From positions 626,698,786 to 626,762,785 of the forward strand of contig CM060915.1 in assembly GCA_030737875.1 (NCBI GenBank): a DNA stretch of 64,000 nucleotides, in the 5' to 3' direction. This document shows, one piece after another, positions 35,961-46,740 of this stretch; position 1 is the first letter of the stretch, and each line of letters opens with the position of its first letter. This DNA comes from Allium sativum. Its lineage: Eukaryota > Streptophyta > Magnoliopsida > Asparagales > Amaryllidaceae. A program made the translations under genes and the position numbers. Under the pieces are notes generated by a model, which ran no database searches, was not told where the DNA came from, and saw nothing but the letters and a program-made list of their open reading frames with translations.

Positions 35961-36487
35961 ATTTCGCCCCCGAAATCTCCAAGTTATGGAGAATGTATAT
36001 CCTAACATCCAATCATCCATCTACTCAACCATCAAACACAGGCATCCATTGTCCTTACAAGATTTCTAATGCTATATGAACATATGCAAAAAGTGTGTGT
36101 ACATGTTCCTTATCCAATGCAAAATCAGGCGGTCCACTGATTCAGTTGACCTCCTTAATGCAAATCATGATAGTGCTATGCGTCCATTATGTATGTGAAA
36201 GAATCCTAACGATACATATTACTTCTACATGTGTGCACAACCATTCATCAAAATGCAGCATCCATATGACAACACAACCATTATACATCCATTAATTTAA
36301 ATATGCACACATATTTATATGCAATATGAGAGTGATTGAGCCGATCTAGTGCCTAATGTGTGTGTACATGCATCCACGGGCAACCACTAGTAACCACTCA
36401 CAACCATTAATCATAACATGTTTCAAATACATGTTTACATCCATTGGTTTCTACCTAAGGATAAAGAAATGGACCGAGGAGATATAC
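35961..36487 (-). other. E4 non-coding spacer between pol and PPT
   Basis: About 530 bp, rich in ATGCAT and CACAAC-type words. I see no ORF of interest and no recognised motif. Confidence 0.7.
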
Positions 36488-38137
36488 TTAAATAATAGAT
36501 ATAAGCATGAATAAACTTATGGAAAAAGATATCAAGGAGGTACCCTCAAAAAGAAAAGGGTAGGTTGCGCGTATTTTCCTCTCAGTTTCCCAAGTCGCGT
36601 CTTCCTCAGCATCACTCCATTGAACTTTAACAAGCTTGACTTCACGGTTACGTAGCTTTTTGACTTCCGTACCCAAGATACGAGTTGGAACTCTTCTCAC
36701 AGTCGCTTCTCGTTCCACTTCTACTTCCTCTAGTATACTTGGCTCCACTACTTCCGCAGACTCATGTAAGCACTTTCGTAGTTGAGAAACATGAAAAACA
36801 TTATGAACTCCAGCCAGTCTTTTGGGTAGCTCTACTCTGTAAACCATCGTCCCAATCCTTTCAGTGATAGGAAATGGTCCTACAAATCTTGGTGCTAGCT
36901 TTCCTACGGACCCAAAGCGAATGACATTCCTCAAAGGAGATACTTTAAGGAACACCCTATCTCCAACCTCAAACTCAAGGTCGGTCCTTCTTTTGTCTGC
37001 GTAGGACTTCTGTCTATCTTGTGCATCCTTCATCCATCTTCTTATCAAGTCCACCTTTTCTGAGGTTTCTCTAATCATGTCTGGTCCATTTAAAGCTTCG
37101 AAGGGCGCCATGCCTATGGTGGCTTGGTAGCTATTATTGTAAGCGAATTCCACTAAAGGAAGATGATCCTCCCATGTCCCTTCAAAGTCAAGAATGCACA
37201 ATCTCAAGAGGTCTTCCAATACTCTGTTCACCCTTTCCGTCCGACCATCTGTTTGGGGGTGATAGGCCGTGCTTAAGCATAATTGTGTGCCTACAGCCTC
37301 TTGCAAACTCTTCCAAAACTCGCTCGTAAAGATAGGATCTCGATCACTCACTATGCTGGAGGGTATCCCATGGAGTCGAACTATCTCTTTAAGATAAATG
37401 GATGCTAGGGATGAGGCAGTCCTTCTACTCTTAACAGGTATAAAGTGAGTGCTTTTAGTGAGCCTGTCCACTATTACCCAAATACTGGTATTGCCCCTTC
37501 TTGACCTAGGCAACCCATCGACAAGGTCCATCGAAATGCTATCCCACTTCCACTGTGGGACCTCTAGAGGATGAAGCAGACCACCAGGCTTCTTCTACTC
37601 CGCTTTGACTTGTTGGCATATTAAGCACTTAGCGACGAACTCAGCTACATCCCTCTTCATGCCATTCCAAAAGAAAACCCTTTTTATATCTTTATACATC
37701 TTGTCTCCGCCTGGGTGTATGGTCAGCTTAGAATGGTGCGCTTCTTCAAGAACCATCTTCAATAAATCCCTTACTTGTGGGATGCATAGCCTTCCATCCC
37801 GTTTCAACCAACCTTTATCATCGATGGAGTATCTATTGAGGTGACTAGAAGTCTCACCCTTAACTAGCTTATCCGTCACATTAATTAGCTGAGGGTCTTC
37901 TTGTTGCGCGGTTCCTATTGAGTCCAAAAGAGTAGGCCGCACCTCTAGTGATGCTAACAGACTAGGTACAATTTTAGAAGAGGGTCTAAAGTTAAAGTTT
38001 GCTATGTACTCCAAGCTTTTCCTTTCTACAAAGAGAGGACTCAAGGTCAGCTTCTTTCTACTTAAGGCGTCTGCTACCACAATACCCTTGCTAGGGGTAT
38101 AGGAAATCTCAAAATCATATGAGGCCAGAAATTCCAT
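36488..38137 (-). pseudogene. E4 integrase with chromodomain-like C-terminus, inactivated
   Basis: Inserts element DNA into the genome. The HHCC zinc-binding part (HSKLTIHPGGDKMYKDIKR...CLICQQVK) lies at the 3' end of the frame ending at 37595. A stop there (likely from a Gln codon) precedes [14 protein letters not shown] at 37531. The catalytic triad is visible: Asp in MDLVDG, Asp in VSDRDPIF, Glu in TERVNRVLE. About 25 residues are missing between PFEAL and GPDMIRE compared with E2. The tail carries [16 protein letters not shown] and [15 protein letters not shown], a chromodomain-like fold that in chromoviruses steers integration to marked chromatin. Confidence 0.9.
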
Positions 38138-38143
38138 CCACCT

Positions 38144-39606
38144 TTATTGTCTTAAGTTAAGGTCTTTCTGTGAGAAAAGGTACTTTAATGATTTGTGGTC
38201 AGTAAACAATTCAAACCTTTCTCCTAGTAGGTAATGACGCCATGACTTTAGAGCGAAAACAATGGCAGCTAGCCCCAAATCATGAGTTGGGTAGTTCTTC
38301 TCATTTACCTTCAATTGCCTTCTCCCATAACAAACTACCTTGCCTTCTTGCATCAAGACAGCGCCCAACCCTGTACTGCATGTGTCTGTGTATACGGTAA
38401 ACATTTTGCTCCCATCAGGTAATGTCAGAACTGGGGCTGTTGTTAGATCCCTTTTCAAACGTTGGAAAGCAATATTGCAATCCAAATCCCGAGCGAAAGT
38501 TAGGTTCTTCTTTGTCAATCTTGTGAGTGGGGCTGAGATTTTTGCAATGTCTTTAATGAACTTTCGGTAAAAGCCCGCTAGCCCGAGAAAGCTTCGGACT
38601 TTGGTTGCATTTCGTGGAACCTTCCAATCTTGCACCACAACTACTTTTACGGGGGTCCACAGCTAACCCCTCTTTGGGCACCACATGTCCAAGAAACCTC
38701 ACTTCTTCTCTCAAGAAATGGCATTTGGAGAATTTTGCTTTCAGCTGATGTGCACGAAGAGTATTCATGACTTCCCTAAAATACGAAGCATGCTCTTCTT
38801 CATTCTTCGAGAAAATCAAAATGTCGTCTATGAAGACCACCACAAACTTATTAAGGAACTCCCTGAACACCCTGTTCATCAAGTCAATGAAGTAAGCGGG
38901 TACGTTTGTCAAGACAAAAGGCATGACAAGCCATTCGAGGAAACCATCCGGGGTTATGAACGCAGTCTTATCAATGCTGTCCAGATCTAGTTGGGAGAAA
39001 ACCGACGCACCTACAAGTTGATCAAACAAGTCGTCTATTCTTGGAAGTGGGTGCCTATTTTTCTTGGTCATCTTGTTTAGCTTCCTATAATCAACGCATA
39101 GTCGAAGTGAACCATCCGCTTTGGTTGCGAATACTACTGGAGCACCCCATTCAGAAATACTCCACCTTATAAACCCTTTTTCGAGCAACTCTTTGACTTG
39201 ATTGCTGAGCTCTTTTCTCTCCCTTGGATCCCATATGTCTAATGGGTAAAACTACGGGTTTTGCATTATCAACAAGGTATATGCGGAAGTCTATCTCTCT
39301 CTTCGGAGGTAAGCCCTTCACCTCTTCAAATACATATGAGTATTCACGGACTACCCTAACCGACTGCAAGTTTTCAACAGACGCATCAAGAGATTCTAGG
39401 TAGCTAAGCATAACAGAATGTATGGGATTACAAGAGATTTCGAGAGTGTTACCGAGGCGAGTCATAAGTCTAACCACTCTCTTTTCACAATCGAGGATGG
39501 CACCATTAATGGATAACCAATCCATACCTAGAATCAACCCATAGCCCGTAAAGCCAAGAACGAAGGCGTTGCATTCAAACTCAACGATCAAGATAGACAC
39601 TCTCAA
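38144..39606 (-). pseudogene. E4 protease C-terminus, reverse transcriptase and RNase H, inactivated
   Basis: In order: protease end LILGMDWLS (~39530), VFEEVKGLPPKREIDF, then RT from 39188 with [16 protein letters not shown], the catalytic [12 protein letters not shown] (~38815) and VRFLGHVV. In place of the usual SGYHQ segment the text runs [13 protein letters not shown], a deletion of about a dozen residues in the palm. A frameshift near 38640 leads to the [11 protein letters not shown] linker and RNase H ([29 protein letters not shown]), continuous to 38144. An early frameshift near 39190 separates protease from RT. Confidence 0.9.
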
Positions 39607-39651
39607 ATCCTAACAAATCATTGAAAGATGAGCCAAACCACTAATAGGATT

Positions 39652-39867
39652 TTAGACTACTATGGGATCCGTAACTAGACTAGTATTTAGGTGCAGTGTT
39701 TCAACTAACGAAGCAGACACAAACGAGTGTGAAGCGCCAGAATCAAACAAAGTACGAACAGGATGATCAAACAGAAAAACCAAACTTTCAACAGAAATGT
39801 TTCTACCTCTCTCCTGTCCTGGTGCCATGAGAGCATGAACCTTCCATCTTGCCTGCCCTAATGCCAT
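39652..39867 (-). pseudogene. E4 aspartic protease, N-terminal part
   Basis: TLFDSGASHSFVSASLVETL carries the catalytic D-S-G. Two stops between 39652 and 39606 separate it from the rest of the protease. A duplicated AL(M)APGQ / ALGQARWKVHA segment precedes it. Confidence 0.85.
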
Positions 39868-39899
39868 GAGAGCCTGAACCAGCCCTCCAGAAGTAGACC

Positions 39900-40801
39900 C
39901 TATCCTCTTCCCTTATCTTCTCGGGCAGTCTTTAATCAGATGTTCTGCCTCACCACAGTTGAAACAGCCAGTCTTCTTCTTCTTTCTACAGTCCTTGCTC
40001 AGATGGCCTGGTGTTCCACAATTAAAGCACCTTTTCTTTCCTTTGCTATTGTTATCCTTACCACCTTTCTTAGGTCGCTGCTGTGACTTCTTTTGATCCC
40101 CTTTCTTTTTCGGTGCCTTATTAGCATTAACGCCTTTCTCCTCTTCATTCATTAGCGCCATGTCAACCAGTTTCTCAAAGGTAGCCCCCATTGGAATGTG
40201 GGTCATAGCCAGCCCATGTAGCAGCTCGTTCAAACCTTTAACGAATCTCAAGGCCTTCTTTTCAGGTGTGTTCACCAAGTTTAAGCCGAATCTCGCCAAC
40301 TGATTGAACTTGTTGACGTACTCCTTTACTCATAAATTCCCCTCCTTCAACGCCAAGAACCTCTCTATGTATAAATTCCCTTCTGCTCGTGAGAGAAATT
40401 TCATCTCGAACCTGTGCCTAAAATCCATCGATGTCTCCACTGGACGCTCTCCATTCGTAACCTCCCACCAAAACGAGGCTTCATCCTTCATTAACCAAGC
40501 AGCCAATTAGACCTTCCTTCCATCTTCTATCTCGAAGATACCAAACAAATCTTCCACCTCCTTAAGACAATTTCGAGCTTCAACAAACGTCTCTGATCCG
40601 TGAAAAGGTTTCCCGCCCATTGCCCGAAAGTCTTTGCATATCTTCGAAAAAGTATCAACGCGGGGAGGGGGGAGGAGGAGTGGCTGCAGCTGGGGGAGGA
40701 GGAATGTCTGCTGGGCCTGTGGTGGTGGCCCTAGCCTCCAGATACCTTCTGAACCAGGTAGGTATCGGTATTCCCTCAGGTATCTCGGGTAACCCAGACA
40801 T
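39900..40801 (-). pseudogene. E4 gag with two CCHC zinc knuckles, frameshifted
   Basis: The likely start is MSGLPEIPEGIP at 40801, followed by a Pro/Ala-rich stretch (PPPPAAATPPPP). The capsid region is in several frames, with a stop at about 40507 (LAAWLMKDEASFWWE follows). The last part, 40299-39913, is open: ARFGLNLVNTPEKKALRFVK, a Lys-rich linker, then CFNCGTPGHLSKDC and CFNCGEAEHLIKDC. It forms the particle and packages RNA. Confidence 0.88.
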
Positions 40802-40945
40802 GCTGAAAAGAAAAAGGAAGAGATTCAAAATGGATAATCGAAATAAAGATATATGGCTCTTGGGGGTTATGTTTTTAAAACAAACCTTTCTCTTGAAAAT
40901 ACTCTCCTTAAAACCTATTTCATAAAGTGTTTCTTTATAAATTGC

Positions 40946-40968
40946 TTTTGAAAAACAGTTTTTCAAAA
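40946..40968 (-). promoter_or_regulatory. E4 leader hairpin, 10-bp stem with a 3-nt loop
   Basis: Arms TTTTGAAAAA and TTTTTCAAAA around three bases, 26 bases downstream of the PBS in element sense. It differs from the 6-7-6 hairpins of E1, E2, E3 and E5. Confidence 0.6.
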
Positions 40969-40994
40969 TCTCTTAACTACTCTTGTAATCTTTA

Positions 40995-41006
40995 GCTCTG
41001 ATACCA
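40995..41006 (-). promoter_or_regulatory. E4 primer binding site (initiator Met tRNA)
   Basis: Minus-strand TGGTATCAGAGC, two bases from the 5' LTR end at 41009. Confidence 0.95.
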
Positions 41007-41008
41007 CG

Positions 41009-44000
41009 TGTAACACCCCACGTCCATTAATGTCACTCTCAAAGGGAATGCATTAACTTTCATTGAGTATTATTGGTGTATAGAACAGAATATAACAAGA
41101 CAGATACATATATTGGTACTTGAAAAATTAAAAACAACTTTTATTGCAGCGGAGAAATAGTTTGGTTACAACAACATTAAAAACCAACAATAAAACCAAG
41201 TACACTTAATATCCATCTTGACAATTTTTTTCTGAGTACATAAAGTAAAAAAGCATAACCCCAACATAAGTAGCCATAAAAGAGATGAGCTGAACTTTAC
41301 TTTCAGCAATCCAAGCACTTCCAAAAGAGAGAGAAAGATCCAAATCAAGATCCACTAGCACTAGTCCCACTCTGAGAACGGGGTGGGGGGGGGGGGGGGG
41401 GAGGGGCGAGAGAGAAGGAAGAAAAGAGGCGAAAACAAAGGGGATTAGACATAAAGTCTGGCGAGTTCAATAACTTATTAAAGTAATTAGGATAAGGTAT
41501 AAACTGGTAAAACAAGGAATGACTGTGAAACAAGTGGGCAAGACAAAACAAACAAGAGGAATAAGATAACGTTAATTTGCGCCTCCAACACTATAGGATA
41601 ATTACTATACTACACCATTACTAGTCATCCTAAAAGTTGATCCTGCCTACTAAACATAATAATCATAATGGTAGTTTTGTATACCCGTAGCTATCTTCAT
41701 AGGTGCCGCCTGCCCCTATCTCTACTAGTTGTACCCACTACCCCCATGCGATCGGCTCCCTAACTCGTACATACCCGTGTTGGTCCCACAGTGGAGTGTA
41801 TCACTCCCCAAAGTGGCAACCCAATACCACTAAAGATGCATGGCTTATATCTACACGACGCAACAACGTCTTACCTACCAGCCCGGGCCCACGCACGCAC
41901 ATGACCCCATTGGACTTGCATTGTCACCGCTAACCCGTTTTGACCTCTTACAATCAAACCCAATAAGCGTGTCCCGTCCTCGATCTAACTCGAGCTCACA
42001 AAGATACTTAATGGGTTACTGGTTTGAAAAGGGCCACCCATGCTCGACACAAGCTTTCCACCTATGCTTGGTCCCCACTAAGATTTCCCACTTAACTCCT
42101 TCTTATTCATGTCTTCTTACATGTTTAAATTTGGTTAAGTGTCTCTAATCGTATTTCACATGTCACCCATGTCACCCACTTAACCCCCATGTCCAACCAC
42201 ATGTTTGTCTTGGTTAAGTGTTACTTAATTCATTATAACCGTAACCTTGTAAGACCTCCCACATTAGACTACCATTTGCGGTTGCTGGATTTGCTGGGCG
42301 GGTCCGGGCAGTCTTATACCGCAAACGAGTCTAACCTCGTGTTTTTACAATTGTTACGCATTTAATTTATGCCTTCGACCTCTCACATTAGACTACCGTT
42401 TGTGGTTGCTGGATTTGCCGGGCGGGTCCGGGCAATCTTATACCGCAAACGAGTCTAACCTCATGTCTTTACAATTGTTACGCATTAATTTATGCCTTCG
42501 ACCTCTCACATTAGACTATCGTTTGTGGTTGCTGGATTTGTCGGGCGGGTCCGAGCAGTCTTATACCATAAACGAGTCTAACCTCGTGTCTTAGGCGTTT
42601 ATTATTACACATAATTATTTCACCCCAATATGAATTAATTATCCCTATTCAAATTGTCAATAATTTCCAAGTTAAAATATGTCCATAATTGTCACCTAAA
42701 TTATGTCCATACTTTTAGGTATATAAATTATACCAATTAATGTCTCAAATTAATTATATGCCTTTAAAGTCATTTTATGCCAATTCACAATTTGCATAAC
42801 TAATCCCCACGTCGTTCGTACGTTTAACATGAAATATGTTAGACTCGCAAATAGTCTAACTCATAAAAAAAAGCATCATCACATCTTGCATAACACATAA
42901 AATAGATCTAACTTGTGAATAAGAATTATGACTTAAGTTTGCATAGCCAATAACTTGCATAGGCAATGGACATATAGAACATAAATTTGCATAAACTACC
43001 ATGGATTTAAATATAGATCTAAACATGAAAATATGAACTTACATATATGAATATAGGTTTCACCTAAACTTGCATATGTGAATATAGTTTTCCACCTAAA
43101 AATGTGAATATAGTTTTCACCTAAACTTGCATATATGGAATATAGTTTTCATCCAAACTTGCATATGGATTCTTACAAACTTGCATATGAATTTAAACAT
43201 GTAAACTAATATCACATGTTTTGCATATAAACTAGCTTATGTATATACTTGATTCACATGTAAACTTGTGTATAATTCGCATACAGACTTGCATAAGATT
43301 CACATACAAACTAGCATATGTAGAAACAGACTTGCATAAGATTCACATACAAACTAGCATATTATTTACATCCCAAACTTGCATATAAACTGATGTCATA
43401 AAATGAATCAAGTTAAACATATGTAACTGGACATATGAAATAGATCTACCAACATAAGTTAACAAAACTGTCATATGTTCACCAACAGACGATAACAAAG
43501 TTAAATAACATCACATGATTCAATAGACATGTTCTCATATTCCAAGTTATAACTCATCATAATTAATTTATTAATTATTTTGTGAAAGAAATTGTACTCA
43601 CAAAGACAGGTTCGAGAAGAGAATAATTCGTTCGTCATATTGTATTAGAATTTTGACTTGCAAGTCTCTAAGCTTCAGGAAGAAGAACTATTCTAGCAGC
43701 AGCATAGAGGCCAAGAGACTAATTTAGTTTAGGTTTTGGGTTTGAGTCTATGCGTGCTTTTACAGAAATTTAATTTAACATAAGCCGTTAGATTATCATA
43801 GGTGCAATCACAATTGTCCAGACCAGATAGAGTTATCCAAAATTGCCACCTATGCCCTAGTGACTCAGTAACAGGCCAGGAAAGACTCAGCAGCAGGTCA
43901 GAATCATCTCATTTCAGATCTTCCCTAGGGGGTAGGTCGACCCCCAGGTCGACCTATAGGGGAGGTCGACCCCCTGGTCTACCTGACCTTGGGCGAGAGA

Positions 44001-44271
44001 AATCCCACCCAGCCCGCTTCCTCGTTTGAATTTTGAATTTTGATTTTTGAATTTTAATTCTGAACTGTTATTAATTTATTTAAATTACTGAAACTCCTGA
44101 GGGCCATAACTTCCTCATACGAAGTCCAATTTACGAAAACTTGGACTCTATTCCAAGCAGAATGTCAAGATGAACGCAATGGCGTAACTCATTTCCCTTA
44201 ATTCTCACTTTTACAATTAAGTATTCTTAAATTTGTTCTTTTAATAGTCATAGAAAATTTAGGGTGTTACA
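41009..44271 (-). mobile_element. E4 5' LTR (3.26 kb)
   Basis: Same structure as 32653-35942, with the 17-base G run at 41385-41401, the 124-bp hairpin array at 42256-42597, AACTTGCATA repeats and GGTCGACC palindromes. Small indels separate the two LTRs. Confidence 0.93.
42256..42597. repeat. 124-bp tandem repeat, three units (E4 5' LTR)
   Basis: Counterpart of 33899-34245 with the same arm pairs. The third unit has drifted to ACCATAAACG in its right arm. Confidence 0.85.
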
Positions 44272-44276
44272 GAAGG
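44272..44276. repeat. E4 target-site duplication, right (GAAGG)
   Basis: Identical to 32648-32652. Coding sequence of E2 continues directly after it as EPSDFQLDDK. Confidence 0.95.
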
Positions 44277-45646
44277 TGAACCCTCAGATTTCCAGCTTGA
44301 TGATAAAGTGATTCTAGGATTACAAGGGAGAATTTGGGTTCCAGAAGTTGTAGAACTCAAAAGAGAGGTACTGGATGAATGTCACAAGTCAAAGTTTAGT
44401 ATCCATCCAGGTGTGAGCAAAATGTATAATGATATCAAGCGAATATTCTGGTGGAAGTCGTTGAAAAGAGACATTTCCTTGTATGTTAGCTGGTGTTCCA
44501 CTTGCCAACAAGTCAAAAGCGATCAACAGAAACTCACCGGATTGTTGCAATCATTGGAAATTCTGAATTGGAAGTGGGAACAAATTTCTATAGATTCATA
44601 GATAGGTTGCCCAGAACTAGGAAAGGAAACGACAGTGTATGGGTGATCATAGATCGTTTCACGAAGACTGCCTATTTTATACCTGTCAGATCAAATAGAA
44701 CCACCCAAAGTATGGCACAGATTTATTTTAAAGAAATTGTTAAACTACATGGAGTTCCCATGAGTATCGTAAGTGATCATGACCCGATTTTTGCTAGTAA
44801 ATTCTGGGAAGCATTCCAAGCAGAATTGGGAACAAAACTGAATCTGAGCACCGCATATCATCCTCAAACAGATGGCCAAACTGAGAGGGTGAACCGCATT
44901 CTAGAAGATTTATTGCGGTCTTGTATTATTGATTTTGGCGGATCGTGGGAAGACCACTTGCATTTAGCTGAGTTCTCATACAACAACAGTTACCAAGCAA
45001 GCCTGAAAATGTCACCATTCGAAGCACTGTATGGTAGACCGTGTAGATCTCCCGCCTGTTGGGTAGAACCTGGCAATACACTTGTTTTGGGACCCAATAT
45101 GATTCGCGAAGCTTCGGACAAAGTCGATTTCATTAAGAAGCGACTGCAAACAGATCAAAGCCGATAGAAGAGTTATGTAGATTCGAAAAGAAGAGATTTG
45201 TCTTTTTCTGTTGGTGATTATGTGTATTTAAGGGTTTCTCCAATGATGGGAGTAGTCCGATTTGGCAAAACATGGAAGTTAGCACCTAGATTTATTGGTC
45301 CATTTCCTATACTTGAACGGATTGGAACTCTCGCTTATAGAGTTCAATTACCTGACTGGTTGCCCAGTGTACATGATGTATTTCACGTATCTCAACTTAG
45401 AAAGCATGTACATGATCCAGACTTGATTGTGAAAGAAGCCGCACAACAGGACTTGGAAATTACCCAGAGTTAGCTGTGAGAAGAGAGCCGGTAAAGATTA
45501 TTGACAAAGAAACTAAAGAGCTAAGAAACAAGAAGGTTCACTTAGTTAAAGTGCAATGGAGTGGAGATCTGCGAGACTGTACTTGGGAAACTGAAGAGAG
45601 CATTAAGCAAGCTTATCCCAATTGGAAAGTTGATATCTTTGATTAA
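44277..45646 (+). pseudogene. E2 integrase with chromodomain-like tail, frameshifted
   Basis: The HHCC module (ECHKSKFSIHPGVSKMYND...CSTCQQVK) is in the frame that stops at 44601. A frameshift there leads into the catalytic core (FIDRLPRTRKGNDSVWVIID, VSDHDPIFASKFWE, TDGQTERVNRILEDLLRS), with the D and E residues retained. TAG at 45165-45167 (one change from a Gln codon) and a frameshift near 45465 interrupt the C-terminal part. That part ends LVKVQWSGDLRDCTWETEES and stops at TAA 45644-45646. Unlike E4, the YGRPCRSPACW segment is present. Confidence 0.92.
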
Positions 45647-46727
45647 GTCTGGTGCAAGGTACATTTACAATATTTTACATTTCCGTTTTGTTTTTACTTT
45701 TCATGGACGAAAACTTTTAATTGTATATAATCCGATCTTAGCAAATATGATTTCTAAGTATATAAAAATTATTTTATATTTGAAAAGTTAATCAACTAAT
45801 TGATTGTTGTTTGTGTTGTGTGATTATTGATTTGACTAATCAAATATAAGAGGATTGAAAGTATTATTTTTAACATGCATATGAAGTGTTAAAAATAGCT
45901 GTGTGGTGAAATAAATGTTTGTTCGCTAAAAATATTATTCTTAGCTTAGATGTGCATTTATATACACATTGTTAAACAGGCAAATGGATTTGGTGTTGAG
46001 TAAAGAATTTATTTGCATGCCCGTTAAATAGGTTAACCTTAATGAGTTCGATGCAAAATTTTATTTATTATACAAACGACTGTGAATGCCATTGGATGTG
46101 GAGTGCTGGTTATTCTATGTGAGATGATAAATGTTGCCATAGGATAGCAACAATTAATTCTGAACCACATTACATGGCATACTGCGTGAAGATAGCATAC
46201 TCTATCATATACCACATAAGCACATAGAGCTTATGTGACGAGGTTGAAGATTACCATACAAGCGAGAGGCTTGTATGGCGATGACTATATTTAAGGTTGA
46301 ACTGAAGACTGATATGGACTATATAAAATGTAACGGTAAATTGCCAGATTAATAAAAACCCCACATGGGTCTGGAGTTGACAATAATCACGTCTCTCTAG
46401 TCACTAAGGCATAAAAACTATTTATAGGGTGAGGAGAATTTATTCTCTGGAGTTATGATCTATACACACTCCCCTGCGGACACCGGAATATATCACTATA
46501 AATATGTGTATGCTTTTTAGGATTTATTGGGTGCCTAATACAATCCAATAAATTTCCAAACCCCTTCTCGTACAAAGGAGGTTATGGCGAATTTTTTCGA
46601 AAAGGGAGTTAGCCAAATTTTTGAAGAATTAGAAAATTCTTAGAAACTGAAAAGTTGAAGAATGAAAGTTGAATGGATTGGTTAAATAACTTTCAGCTCC
46701 GTTCCTTTTCGAGGACGAAAAGATTTT
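45647..46727 (+). other. E2 3' non-coding internal region
   Basis: Between pol and PPT, with no protein signal. From about 45752 it is collinear with the E1 core and partly with E5: GTGTTGTGTGATTATTGATT, GCATGCCCGTTAAATAGG, the CATACAAGCGAGAGGCTTG / TATATGG segment, ACAAAGGAGGTTATGGCGAA and TTCGAGGACGAAAAG. It contains a palindrome GCTAAAAAT...ATTCTTAGC at 45925-45945. Confidence 0.85.
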
Positions 46728-46740
46728 AAGTGGGGGAGAT
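46728..46740 (+). promoter_or_regulatory. E2 polypurine tract
   Basis: AAGTGGGGGAGAT immediately before the 3' LTR (TGTAATAACCCGG). Confidence 0.93.

Larger units (their letters stand above)
32653..44271 (-). mobile_element. E4: chromodomain-type Ty3/gypsy retrotransposon, complete but inactive
   Basis: 3' LTR 32653-35942, internal region 35943-41008, 5' LTR 41009-44271, on the minus strand. LTR termini are TGTAACACCC...GGGTGTTACA. Gag, protease, RT, RNase H, integrase and a C-terminal chromodomain-like segment occur in Ty3/gypsy order. The chromodomain-like tail ([19 protein letters not shown], then [12 protein letters not shown]) and ~3.3-kb LTRs are compatible with the Tekay/Del lineage; I did not verify that by phylogeny. 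A perfect GAAGG duplication flanks it. Confidence 0.95.

Noticed and set aside
38685..38990. 101-codon plus-strand ORF
   Set aside because: Antisense shadow of E4 RT.
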